Positions 1 through 6,403 of a stretch of DNA of 8,311 bases are shown piece after piece; position 1 is the first letter of the stretch, and every line of letters starts with the position of its first letter. Source of the DNA: Gammaproteobacteria bacterium (GTDB lineage Bacteria; Pseudomonadota; Gammaproteobacteria; SZUA-229); assembly GCA_029880105.1 (NCBI GenBank), contig JAOUPA010000084.1:1-8311 (forward strand). The letters are read 5' to 3'. Below the pieces are notes generated by a model that saw only the letters and a program-made list of their open reading frames with translations, was not told the origin of the DNA and did no database searches. The translations under genes and the position numbers were made by a program.

Positions 1-104
1 CGGCCGGCCTCGAAATTATCTTCCACGGCATAGTCATGGCGCGCCTTACGGTTGAGCGCGATAGTGCCGGAGGGGATTTTCTTTTTGCTGTTCTTTTTGG
101 CCAT
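1..104 (-). CDS. smpB: SsrA (tmRNA)-binding protein SmpB, N-terminal part, cut by window edge
   Basis: SmpB binds tmRNA and brings it to stalled ribosomes for trans-translation, which frees the ribosome and tags the unfinished protein. Only the first 34 codons are present, read leftward from the ATG at 104-102; the gene continues past position 1. The visible protein begins MAKKNSKKK. It then has IALNRKARHDY at about residues 15-25 and ends in EDNFEAG. This matches the family start, a lysine-rich tail followed by the IA.N..A.H.Y first strand and the E..FEAG segment that leads into the tmRNA-binding OB fold. No clear Shine-Dalgarno sequence is visible just upstream, but the ATG fits the family's usual N-terminus. 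It is divergent from the transporter gene. The function is recognised by pattern, and the rest of the protein cannot be judged here. Confidence 0.93.
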   Translation of the reverse strand, partial: MAKKNSKKKIPSGTIALNRKARHDYAVEDNFEAG

Positions 105-144
105 GGTAATTGAAGATTTAAACAGATTTGGCTGAGCGAGGCAG

Positions 145-150
145 AGTATA
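145..150 (-). promoter_or_regulatory. Possible -10 element for smpB
   Basis: Read on the minus strand the hexamer is TATACT (5 of 6 matches to TATAAT), preceded directly by TG. It would start transcription about 33 bases before the smpB ATG. The -35 position is poor. This is a guess from motif and position only. Confidence 0.3.
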
Positions 151-195
151 CAGGTTGCACGCGCGTTTGTACCGTTTCAGCGGCTTGCCCGGATT

Positions 196-224
196 TTTTG
201 CCTTCGCCGCCAGGATTGTATAAT
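196..224 (+). promoter_or_regulatory. Probable sigma-70 promoter for the transporter-ratA-rnfH operon
   Basis: A perfect TATAAT lies at 219-224. A weak -35 (TTTTGC at 196-201) stands 17 bases upstream; TTGCCT at 198-203 is an alternative with a short spacer. The expected start of transcription near 231 leaves a leader of about 28 bases before the ATG at 259. The consensus -10 and the position between two divergent genes support it; the -35 is not convincing. Confidence 0.5.
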
Positions 225-258
225 CTCTCGGCAAGTTTTTATTTATCGGGTGCGTATT

Positions 259-1635
259 ATGACAAACGAGCGGAAATCGATACATGGAGAGTGGTCCAAC
301 CGGCTGGTCTTTATCCTGGCGGCAACCGGTTCGGCAGTAGGCCTGGGTAATATCTGGAAATTTCCTTACCTTACCGGTGAAAACGGCGGTGGCACCTTCG
401 TGCTGGTCTATCTGCTGTGTATTGCGCTGATCGGTATTCCGGTGATGATGGCTGAAATTATGCTCGGTCGTCGCGGCCGCCAAAGCCCGATCAATACCAT
501 GAAAATGCTGGCCAAGGATGAAAACCGGAACCAGAGCTGGGTCTGGCTCGGCAGGATGGGTATTGTCGCCGGCTTCCTGATCCTGTCCTATTACAGCGTG
601 ATCGCCGGCTGGGCGCTGTCCTATGTCTTTCGTACTGGCAGCGGTATGTTTATCGGTGCCTCCACGGACGTGGTGAATGGGATTTTTGGTGACCTGGTCG
701 GTGATCCCGAGCGCCTGCTGGCCTGGCACACTATTTTTATTGTGATGACCATGGTTGTGGTTGCACGCGGTGTAAAAAATGGCCTGGAGACAGCGGTTCG
801 CTACCTGATGCCTGCGCTGTTTGCGCTGCTGCTGATGGTGGTGGCCTATGCCATGACCACCGGTCACTTTATGGAAGGCGTGCGTTTTATGTTTATGCCT
901 GGAAAAATTACTAACGCAGGTGTCCTGGATGCCATGGGTCACGCCTTCTTTACCCTGAGTCTGGGTATGGGTGCGATTATGGTCTACGGTTCATATTTGC
1001 CCAGGGGTACCTCCATTGTGCAAGCGACAATGTATATCGCGATAGCCGATACCGTGGTGGCACTGCTGGCGGGGCTGGCGATTTTCCCTATCGTCTTTGC
1101 CAATGGCCTGGAGCCGGGTGCCGGTCCCGGGTTGATCTTCAAGACCCTGCCGATTGCCTTTGGCCAGATGGAGGCGGGTACGCTGGTCGGTACGGCCTTC
1201 TTTATCCTGCTGACCTTTGCCGCCTGGACCTCGGCGATTTCGCTGATCGAGCCGGCCGTCGCCTGGCTGGTGGAGAACAAGGGGATAAACCGTCTGTATG
1301 CCTCGATGTATACCGGTATTGCCACCTGGTTGCTGGGTCTGGGCACCGTGTTCTCGTTTAATATCTGGTCGGATAAAACCTGGAGTATTCCTTATATATT
1401 TAAGAACTACAGCTTCTTCGATACGCTGGAGAAATTGACGTTCAATTTAATGCTGCCGCTGGGCGGGCTGTTTATCGCTATTTTTTCAGCCTGGTGCATG
1501 CGCGAGGCATCCAGTCGCGAGGAGCTGGATACGTCTCGCTGGATCTACAGGCTGTGGCAGATATTGCTCCGCTACGTCACGCCCATTGCCGTTATAATAG
1601 TGTTCCTCAAGGCGATTGGTGCTATTAATAGCTAG
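259..1635 (+). CDS. Sodium-dependent transporter, neurotransmitter:sodium symporter (NSS) family
   Basis: This is a 458-residue inner-membrane secondary transporter of the LeuT/MhsT-like NSS family, which uses the sodium gradient to import small molecules, often amino acids. The exact substrate cannot be read from sequence. The first membrane helix carries the family signature ATGSAVGLGNIWKFPY (about residues 22-37) followed by ENGGG. Helix 6 carries FFTLSLGMGAIMVYGSY (about 228-244), with the broken-helix glycines. About 11 hydrophobic helices can be counted, the usual number for many bacterial NSS proteins. A GTG at 250 could add three residues. I chose the ATG at 259 because GGGTG lies six bases before it. 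The gene is divergent from smpB. Its stop is followed nine bases later by the ratA start, so the two are very likely cotranscribed. A role shared with ratA-rnfH is not evident. Confidence 0.92.
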   Translation: MTNERKSIHGEWSNRLVFILAATGSAVGLGNIWKFPYLTGENGGGTFVLVYLLCIALIGIPVMMAEIMLGRRGRQSPINTMKMLAKDENRNQSWVWLGRMGIVAGFLILSYYSVIAGWALSYVFRTGSGMFIGASTDVVNGIFGDLVGDPERLLAWHTIFIVMTMVVVARGVKNGLETAVRYLMPALFALLLMVVAYAMTTGHFMEGVRFMFMPGKITNAGVLDAMGHAFFTLSLGMGAIMVYGSYLPRGTSIVQATMYIAIADTVVALLAGLAIFPIVFANGLEPGAGPGLIFKTLPIAFGQMEAGTLVGTAFFILLTFAAWTSAISLIEPAVAWLVENKGINRLYASMYTGIATWLLGLGTVFSFNIWSDKTWSIPYIFKNYSFFDTLEKLTFNLMLPLGGLFIAIFSAWCMREASSREELDTSRWIYRLWQILLRYVTPIAVIIVFLKAIGAINS

Positions 1636-1637
1636 GG
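1634..1637 (+). promoter_or_regulatory. ribosome binding site for ratA overlapping the transporter stop
   Basis: AGGG lies seven bases before the TTG at 1645 and shares two bases with the transporter's TAG stop. This decides the TTG start, since no ATG or GTG is suitably placed, and suggests that ratA translation is coupled to the upstream gene. Confidence 0.6.
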
Positions 1638-1644
1638 TTGTATT

Positions 1645-2088
1645 TTGTCATTGATAAAACGTAGTGCGCTGGTGAATTATTCAGCGACCGAGATGTATGA
1701 ACTGGTTAATGATGTCGGTTCGTACTCGAAATTTTTACCCTGGTGTCGTTCCTCAAAGGTACTGAGTGAAAGTGACGCTGAAATGCGGGCCTCGGTCGAA
1801 ATCGCCAAAGGCGTGCTGAACAAGACCTTTACCACGCAGAATACGCTGACCAAAAATAGCCGGATCGATATGGCGCTGGTCGAGGGTCCATTTACCCAAC
1901 TGCGTGGCTTCTGGTTGTTCGAGCCGCTGAAGACCGAAGGTGCCTGCAGGGTCAACCTGGAGCTGGAGTTTGAATTCGATAGCGCAATGATGTCACTGGC
2001 GGCAAAACCGATATTTACCCAGATTGCGAATTCGCTGGTAGATGCCTTTTGTAAACGAGCAGTTGAGGTGTACGGTGAGCGAGACTGA
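1645..2088 (+). CDS. ratA: RatA-family START/coenzyme-Q-binding (COQ10-like) protein
   Basis: This is a small cytoplasmic protein (147 residues) of the RatA/PasT/YfjG family with a single START-like lipid-binding fold. Family members have been described as inhibitors of ribosome subunit joining (hence toxin) and, by homology to eukaryotic Coq10, as ubiquinone-binding proteins. The sequence does not decide between these. The recognisable stretches are YELVNDVGSYSKFLPWC at 18-34, TFTTQNTL at 61-68, VEGPFTQLRGFW at 79-90 and FCKRAVEVYG near the end. Length and ends match the family. The start is a TTG with a good ribosome binding site; starting there gives the expected opening into the RSALV.YSA strand. 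It follows the transporter by nine bases and overlaps rnfH by 14 bases, so it is the middle gene of an operon. The ratA-rnfH pair is conserved in gammaproteobacteria. Confidence 0.93.
   Translation: MSLIKRSALVNYSATEMYELVNDVGSYSKFLPWCRSSKVLSESDAEMRASVEIAKGVLNKTFTTQNTLTKNSRIDMALVEGPFTQLRGFWLFEPLKTEGACRVNLELEFEFDSAMMSLAAKPIFTQIANSLVDAFCKRAVEVYGERD
2065..2070 (+). promoter_or_regulatory. ribosome binding site inside ratA for rnfH
   Basis: GAGGTG within the end of ratA has its GAGG core six bases before the GTG at 2075. It favours that GTG over the in-frame ATG at 2042, which would add 11 residues with no family counterpart. Confidence 0.6.
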
Positions 2089-2407
2089 AACAATACAGCA
2101 GACCATCAATATCGAAGTGGCCTACGCCGAACCCGAGCAGCAGCTGATTTTGCCGGTGAATGTGGATGTGGGCACGACTGTGGGTGGCGCTATTGTCCAG
2201 TCCGGTATTATGATCAAGTTCCCCAACCTGGATATCGAAAACAGCAAGGTCGGGATTTTTGGTAAGGCCACCGTGATGACCACGGTACTACAGGATGGTG
2301 ACCGGGTCGAGATTTACCGGCCGCTGATCGCCGACCCCAAGGAGGTGCGGCGCAAACGCGCGGCAGAAGGCAAGGTCACCAAAAAAGGCGGTGCTGGCGA
2401 GGACTGA
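2075..2407 (+). CDS. rnfH: RnfH family ubiquitin-like protein (PasI)
   Basis: This is a 110-residue protein of the RnfH/PasI family, a small beta-grasp (ubiquitin-like) fold. It has been proposed as the partner or antitoxin of RatA in some enterobacteria, and is elsewhere named after its link to the Rnf electron transport complex. Its biochemical role is not settled. The hallmark DRVEIYRPLIADPKE at residues 76-90 is intact, followed by the basic RRKRA tail; INIEVAYAEPEQQ near the start forms the first strand. The C-terminus extends a little beyond the basic tail with a lysine- and glycine-rich end. Translation starts at a GTG inside ratA, overlapping it by 14 bases, so the two proteins are made from one message and probably in linked amounts. 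The stop lies seven bases from the end of the convergent bamE gene. Confidence 0.92.
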   Translation: MSETETIQQTINIEVAYAEPEQQLILPVNVDVGTTVGGAIVQSGIMIKFPNLDIENSKVGIFGKATVMTTVLQDGDRVEIYRPLIADPKEVRRKRAAEGKVTKKGGAGED

Positions 2408-2414
2408 TTGGCAA

Positions 2415-2822
2415 CTAGATACTGCCTTCCGGTGCCTGCTCCTTTTGTTCGGCATCACCGCTCTCCTGCTTAACTTCGACGGATTCCCGGTAATCACTGT
2501 CATCAATTCGAATCAGTGTGTCGCCATCAAAAAACAGCGTTACCCTTGATTGGATCGCCTGTTCACGTCCCGGTACATAACGGTAGATGTAGTCCCAGCG
2601 GCCGCTATGAAAGGGGTCTTTCAGTGTCGGGTTGCCCAGAATCGGGGTGATCTCTGATTTGCGCATGCCGACGTGTATTTTATTCAGTGCCTCACGTTTG
2701 ATTTCATTGCCCTGGGTAACATCCATGCGGTGCGCCTCAGGCAGCCAGCTGGCGCATGCGCTGATTAATGCGACGAAGATCAATAAAATGGATGTTTTTT
2801 TAAATCGGGAGCGATTAACCAT
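2415..2822 (-). CDS. bamE: Outer membrane assembly lipoprotein BamE (SmpA)
   Basis: BamE is a periplasm-facing outer-membrane lipoprotein of the BAM complex, which folds beta-barrel proteins into the outer membrane with BamA and BamD. The 135-residue product has a lipoprotein signal peptide: basic MVNRSRFKK, a hydrophobic stretch, then the lipobox ISAC with the acylated cysteine at 23. The mature part carries HRMDVTQGNEI at 31-41, the HVGMRKSEI and LGNP segments, and DPFHSGRWDYIYR, all in the family's order. The C-terminal tail after DDSDYRE is acidic and glutamine-rich, and looks like a disordered extension longer than in E. coli. The start is ATG, though no strong ribosome binding site is visible. 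It is convergent with rnfH and divergent from fur, with 91 bases between the bamE and fur starts. This is the standard gammaproteobacterial arrangement. Confidence 0.95.
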   Translation of the reverse strand: MVNRSRFKKTSILLIFVALISACASWLPEAHRMDVTQGNEIKREALNKIHVGMRKSEITPILGNPTLKDPFHSGRWDYIYRYVPGREQAIQSRVTLFFDGDTLIRIDDSDYRESVEVKQESGDAEQKEQAPEGSI

Positions 2823-2913
2823 AGGTATTTTTGCCGAAGTGGTTTAGCATTACGGCTGGGAATCATAGCGTATTTCACTTCCATTATCATAGAAAATAAG
2901 TAGAAGAGTAGTT
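2823..2913. promoter_or_regulatory. Divergent bamE/fur promoter region
   Basis: These 91 bases must hold both promoters unless transcription comes from further away. For fur, TATCAT at 2885-2890 is a candidate -10 and AGAAGAG at 2902-2908 a ribosome binding site; no good -35 stands at the right distance. For bamE, TATGAT read on the minus strand at 2867-2862 is a candidate -10. One ATTATC hexamer, the unit of Fur-binding sites, occurs at 2883-2888, but the bases around it do not form a full Fur box. Confidence 0.35.
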
Positions 2914-3327
2914 ATGGAAACAGACGATCTAAAAAAAGCCGGCCTCAAGGTTACCTTACCAAGAATGAAAATCCTGGAGTTTCTCGAAATCTCCAAAGTT
3001 CGCCATCAGAGTGCTGAAGATATCTACCGTGCATTGTTAGATGAGGGTGAAGAAGTTGGCCTGGCCACGGTTTACCGCGTGCTCACCCAGTTTGAGGCAG
3101 CCGGCCTGGTAACACGGCATCACTTTGAAGGCGGTCAGGCTGTCTTTGAGTTGAGCCAGTCGGGTCATCACGACCATATCGTCTGCGTCGCCTGCGGCAA
3201 GGTTGAAGAATTTTATGATGAAACCATCGAGGCCCAGCAGGACAAGATTGCCGAATCAAAAGGCTATGAGGTGACCGACCACAGCCTTACCCTGTACGGC
3301 CGCTGCAGTAAGTGCCAGAAAAAATAA
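2914..3327 (+). CDS. fur: Ferric uptake regulator Fur
   Basis: Fur is the iron-sensing dimeric repressor. With ferrous iron bound it sits on AT-rich operators and shuts down iron uptake genes. The 137-residue protein has the winged-helix DNA-binding half (about 1-80), with the recognition helix in ATVYRVLTQFE at 51-61. The metal-binding and dimer half has HHDH at 85-88, the CVAC cysteine pair at 91 and 94, H123 and a second pair CSKC at 131-134. H31 and the glutamate of VFEL fit the known metal ligands. The cysteine pairs and HHDH fit Fur rather than Zur or PerR, though family members are hard to separate without phylogeny. ATG start with AGAAGAG upstream. The relA gene follows on the same strand with no visible terminator between, so some fur transcripts may run into it. 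Confidence 0.95.
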   Translation: METDDLKKAGLKVTLPRMKILEFLEISKVRHQSAEDIYRALLDEGEEVGLATVYRVLTQFEAAGLVTRHHFEGGQAVFELSQSGHHDHIVCVACGKVEEFYDETIEAQQDKIAESKGYEVTDHSLTLYGRCSKCQKK

Positions 3328-3361
3328 TAGAGTCCCCCTCTAAAAATCCATTCCCGGGTCT

Positions 3362-3388
3362 TTGCATGGCATAATTCAGGCCATGCAA
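3362..3388. repeat. Perfect 9-bp inverted repeat over the relA start
   Basis: TTGCATGGC at 3362-3370 is answered by GCCATGCAA at 3380-3388 across a nine-base spacer. The second arm contains the likely relA ATG (3383-3385). As DNA it could be a repressor operator, and as RNA in readthrough from fur it would form a hairpin hiding that start codon. The symmetry is directly visible; its function is inference. Confidence 0.8.
3367..3375 (+). promoter_or_regulatory. Possible extended -10 promoter for relA
   Basis: TGG followed by CATAAT matches the TGn-TATAAT extended -10 with one mismatch, which can work without a strong -35; none is seen. Transcription would begin near 3382, right at the candidate ATG at 3383. 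That would make the message leaderless, or mean translation starts at the later ATG at 3428. The element lies mostly between the arms of the inverted repeat. Confidence 0.4.
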
Positions 3389-5551
3389 GGCACCCGTGAA
3401 CATAACCAGATAACACAGCGGTATTCGATGGATGAATACCTCGCACAGATTGGCGCCGCCATTAAAGACCAGACGCTGTTGCGTAAGGCCTGTGAACTCG
3501 TCTGGGACCTGCCACCTGATGAAACCCTGCCAAGTAGCCTGGATGTCGCCCTGTTACTGAGCGAGATCGGCTCAGATGAAAAGACCCTGATCGTCAGCCT
3601 GTTGAGCACCTCGCGCCTCATCAATCCCGCCAGGGCGGCTGAACTCGAGGCGGTTTTTGGCAAAAAAATCATGGATATGGTGCGCAATGTCTGTCAGTTG
3701 CACGCCTTCCAGGTGCGCGATATTGATGACACGCCAGAGCAGGCCGAGCGCCTGCGCCGTATGTTGTTGTCCATGGTCGAAGACATTCGTGTGGTGTTGA
3801 TCAAACTGGCATTTCGAGTGCAGCGTCTACGCCAGTTGAAAAACGCACCGCCCGAAAAGCAGCAGATGGTTGCCAGGGAGACACTGGATATATTTGCACC
3901 AATCGCCAATCGGCTCGGTATTGGCCAGTTGAAATGGGAACTGGAAGACCTGTCATTTCGCTTCCTGGAACCTGATACCTATCGACGTATTGCCAACTAC
4001 CTCGATGAAAAACGAGAGGAGCGACAGGCCTTTATCACGGAGGTGGTGGCAACACTAAAGAAAGAGCTCGAGGCCTATAATGTCAAGGCCGAGGTCTATG
4101 GCAGGCCTAAACACATTTATAGTATCTGGAAAAAAATGACCGCGAAGCACCGCGACTTTGATGAGTTGTTTGATGTCAGGGCGGTAAGAATTGTGGTCGA
4201 AAGTGTTGCCGACTGTTATATGACCCTGGGTATTGTGCATAGCCTGTGGCGTCATATCGCAAAAGAGTTTGATGACTACATCGCCAACCCGAAAAAGAAT
4301 GGTTACCAGTCACTGCATACTGCTGTCACCGGCCCACAGGGCAAGCCGATAGAGATACAGATTAGAACGCACGCGATGGATGAGTTTGCCGAACATGGTG
4401 TTGCGGCACACTGGCGCTACAAGGAAGGTAACCAGGCAGGCGCCAGTATTCAGGAAAGTATCAACTCACTGCGTAAGTTGCTCGACCCGGAACAGACACG
4501 CGATGAAGAACTGCTCGATAGTTTTCATGCAGAAATGTTCCATGATCGCGTTTATGTGCTCACACCAGAGGGCAGGGTCATGGATCTGCCGAAGGGCGCA
4601 ACCCCGATTGATTTTGCCTATGCCGTGCATACCGAGGTCGGGCATCGCTGTCGTGGTGCCAAGGTCAACGGTCGCATCGTACAGCTCACTTATGAACTGA
4701 AAAATGGTGAGCAGGTTGAAATACTCACCACCAAGGAACCAGCGCCGGTACGCGACTGGTTGATTCCGCACCTGGGTTACATAAAGACATCGCGTGCCCG
4801 CAATCGTATTCGAAGCTGGTTCCGGCAACGCGATAGAGATAAAAATATTATCGATGGTAAAGCACTCTATGAGCGCGAGATAAAACGCCAGGGCGTGCGT
4901 CCTGATGTCGAGGCCCTGTTGAAGGCCTGCAAGCAGGACAGCCTTGATGACCTGTTTGTTGCTATTGGCCGTGGTGATCTGTCGTTATCACAATTGTCCT
5001 CTGTGCTACAGGAGCAGCAGGGTGAGCACCAGGAAGTGGTTATCCCGATTCGGCCAAAGCCAAGGCGCGTTAGTGAAAAGGCTGCTACCGATAAAATTAA
5101 TGTGCGTGGTGTCGGTAATCTTTTGACTGTCATGGCCAATTGTTGCAAACCAGTGCCAGGCGATGAAATTATTGGTTTTATTACACGCGGTAAAGGTGTC
5201 AGCATCCATCGTAAGGACTGCACGAACATTATTAATCTGCAGGAAGAAGATTTTGCCCGGCTGATTGAAGTTGACTGGGGTGGTGAAGAGACAGAGGCCT
5301 ATCCAGTTAGCCTGATCGTCAATGCGATAGAACGCAAGGGCCTGATTGGTGATATCACTGCACTGCTATCAAGTGACAAAATCAATGTACTCTCGATCAA
5401 CACCCTGCCGGATAAAAAACAGCAGACCGTGCGCCTGGCGCTGATGCTTGAGATTCACGACCTGCAGCAACTCACCCGCATCATGGATAAGATCGGCCAG
5501 TTGCCCAATGTCGTTGAAGTCCTGCGTGGCTCGAACACGGCAAGGTTATAA
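3383..5551 (+). CDS. relA: GTP pyrophosphokinase RelA, (p)ppGpp synthetase I
   Basis: RelA binds stalled ribosomes carrying uncharged tRNA and makes (p)ppGpp from ATP and GTP or GDP, triggering the stringent response. From the ATG at 3383 it has 722 residues. The order is: degenerate HD hydrolase domain (about 30-180), where the HD pair is replaced in SLLSTSRL; synthetase domain with YGRPKHIYSIWKKM (239-252), ELFDVRAVRI (261-270, catalytic Asp264) and EFDDYIANPKKNGYQSLHT (295-313); TGS domain (about 388-449); zinc-finger-like domain with Cys587, Cys588 and Cys613; and a C-terminal ACT domain (about 640-715). The EFDD (ExDD) motif and missing HD mark it as synthetase-only RelA rather than bifunctional SpoT. 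The start is uncertain: a TTG at 3362 would add seven residues and the ATG at 3428 would remove 15. I prefer 3383 because its distance to the first helix resembles the E. coli protein as I recall it. Confidence 0.95.
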   Translation: MQGTREHNQITQRYSMDEYLAQIGAAIKDQTLLRKACELVWDLPPDETLPSSLDVALLLSEIGSDEKTLIVSLLSTSRLINPARAAELEAVFGKKIMDMVRNVCQLHAFQVRDIDDTPEQAERLRRMLLSMVEDIRVVLIKLAFRVQRLRQLKNAPPEKQQMVARETLDIFAPIANRLGIGQLKWELEDLSFRFLEPDTYRRIANYLDEKREERQAFITEVVATLKKELEAYNVKAEVYGRPKHIYSIWKKMTAKHRDFDELFDVRAVRIVVESVADCYMTLGIVHSLWRHIAKEFDDYIANPKKNGYQSLHTAVTGPQGKPIEIQIRTHAMDEFAEHGVAAHWRYKEGNQAGASIQESINSLRKLLDPEQTRDEELLDSFHAEMFHDRVYVLTPEGRVMDLPKGATPIDFAYAVHTEVGHRCRGAKVNGRIVQLTYELKNGEQVEILTTKEPAPVRDWLIPHLGYIKTSRARNRIRSWFRQRDRDKNIIDGKALYEREIKRQGVRPDVEALLKACKQDSLDDLFVAIGRGDLSLSQLSSVLQEQQGEHQEVVIPIRPKPRRVSEKAATDKINVRGVGNLLTVMANCCKPVPGDEIIGFITRGKGVSIHRKDCTNIINLQEEDFARLIEVDWGGEETEAYPVSLIVNAIERKGLIGDITALLSSDKINVLSINTLPDKKQQTVRLALMLEIHDLQQLTRIMDKIGQLPNVVEVLRGSNTARL

Positions 5552-5655
5552 GTTAACTGGGTAAGTGCTCGTATGTTGAACAAAATTTCTCCAGTTATGA
5601 CGATTCTGATAAGATGCGCGCAATTTTTTTGTAGCATGCACCCGGGAGAACACGC
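5552..5655. other. relA to acyltransferase intergenic region
   Basis: These 104 bases hold no terminator that I can defend. TTGAAC at 5576-5581 resembles a -35 but lacks a good -10 17 bases later. A T-run at 5624-5630 follows TGCGCGCA, which cannot form a proper looped stem. Whether the acyltransferase gene has its own promoter is open. Confidence 0.3.
5644..5649 (+). promoter_or_regulatory. ribosome binding site deciding the acyltransferase TTG start
   Basis: GGGAGA lies six bases before the TTG at 5656. The nearby upstream ATG at 5636 is in another frame, so the TTG is the best start. Confidence 0.65.
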
Positions 5656-6342
5656 TTGACCCTGAACCAGATTAAACAGGCTATCTATGCGCTTTACCTG
5701 ACCAATAAATATGGTTTCAAACTCAGGAAGGTGCATACCAGTGAAGAAAAGAGCCGGCTTCGACTGGAATATGCTGAAACCCTGATGGGTAGTTTAAATA
5801 TTGCTGTAGAAGTGGAAAACGCAGAAAAGCTTGAAAAGGGCGGGCAGTACCTGGTGGTGTCAAACCATCGTAGCATCATCGATCCACTGATTATCGAAAT
5901 CGCGTTACAGCACATGGGTGTTCATGGCTCGTGGATTTCCAAGAAGGAACTCTACAATTCTTTTTTCTTCGGTGTGTTTACGCGCAATGCTGGCACCATC
6001 CTGCTCGACAGGGAAGCCAAGCAGATGAGCTCGTTTTTCAAGGATATTAAAGCCAGTGTTACAGAAGGTAACTCGATTTATGTCTTTCCGGAAGGTACGC
6101 GAAACAAAACCGATCAGCCACTTTCTGAATTTAAAGATGGCTCGCAAATCATCGCCGTGAAAAACAGGTTGCCAATTCTGCCGGTGTATATCAAGACCAA
6201 TGCCAATGAGGTCTTGATGAAATCTCTTAAGCGTAATGCGAAGGACTTGAAAGTCACTATCGAGATTGGCGATATGATTGATTACAAAGACCGCTCCCGA
6301 ACACTGGAAGAGGCCTACAGGCAGACATTTAAAATTGCCTGA
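5656..6342 (+). CDS. PlsC-type 1-acyl-glycerol-3-phosphate acyltransferase family protein
   Basis: The product (228 residues) is a lysophospholipid acyltransferase of the PlsC/AGPAT family. These enzymes move an acyl chain to lysophosphatidic acid or a related lysolipid at the inner membrane. All four blocks are visible: the catalytic H-x4-D as NHRSIID (His71, Asp76), GTILLDR at 113-119 (block II), FPEGTRN at 144-150 (block III, phosphate binding) and ILPVYI at 174-179 (block IV). There is no convincing N-terminal membrane helix, so it probably associates with the membrane peripherally. Whether it is the main PlsC or a paralogue for lipid remodelling cannot be told, so no symbol is given. The start is TTG with a strong ribosome binding site. 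It is co-oriented with relA 104 bases downstream of it, and convergent with the lpxB-mlaA-barrel run, whose last stop is 44 bases away. Confidence 0.88.
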   Translation: MTLNQIKQAIYALYLTNKYGFKLRKVHTSEEKSRLRLEYAETLMGSLNIAVEVENAEKLEKGGQYLVVSNHRSIIDPLIIEIALQHMGVHGSWISKKELYNSFFFGVFTRNAGTILLDREAKQMSSFFKDIKASVTEGNSIYVFPEGTRNKTDQPLSEFKDGSQIIAVKNRLPILPVYIKTNANEVLMKSLKRNAKDLKVTIEIGDMIDYKDRSRTLEEAYRQTFKIA

Positions 6343-6376
6343 GAGTAGTGGTGTTTGTGTATTAGTGACTGAATGC

Positions 6377-6403
6377 TTGCGTTTGTTTAGAACCGAAACG
6401 CAA
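6377..6403. repeat. 8-bp inverted repeat at the convergent gene ends
   Basis: TTGCGTTT at 6377-6384 pairs with AAACGCAA at 6396-6403 around an 11-base loop. It lies between the acyltransferase stop and the end of the minus-strand barrel gene and covers that gene's stop codon. Neither strand shows a T-run after the stem, so it is at best an imperfect or factor-assisted terminator, or a 3'-end stabilising hairpin. Confidence 0.4.

Noticed and set aside
280..350. Serine in place of the asparagine found in LeuT helix 1 as a sign of lost sodium binding.
   Set aside because: GSAVGLGN is a common form in bacterial NSS proteins, so it is not odd for the family.
118..942. A 274-codon open frame on the minus strand opposite the transporter gene.
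   Set aside because: It is antisense to a well-supported NSS transporter, has a His/Gln/Asn-rich composition typical of a shadow frame, and shows no domain pattern.
2870..2900. Fur box upstream of fur.
   Set aside because: Only one ATTATC hexamer is intact; the best alignment to the 19-base consensus that I could make by eye reached about 11 matches, which AT-rich DNA can give by chance.
4380..5229. Several open frames of 60-120 codons on both strands inside relA.
   Set aside because: They lie within a continuous, well-matched relA reading frame and show no ribosome binding sites or recognisable motifs.
3383..5551. SpoT or bifunctional Rel as the identity of the (p)ppGpp synthetase gene.
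   Set aside because: The HD pair is missing in the hydrolase-like domain and the synthetase motif is EFDD, both pointing to monofunctional RelA.
5611..5630. Intrinsic terminator after relA (TGCGCGCA then a T-run).
   Set aside because: The GC part is a loop-free self-palindrome of eight bases, so it cannot form a stable stem with a proper loop.
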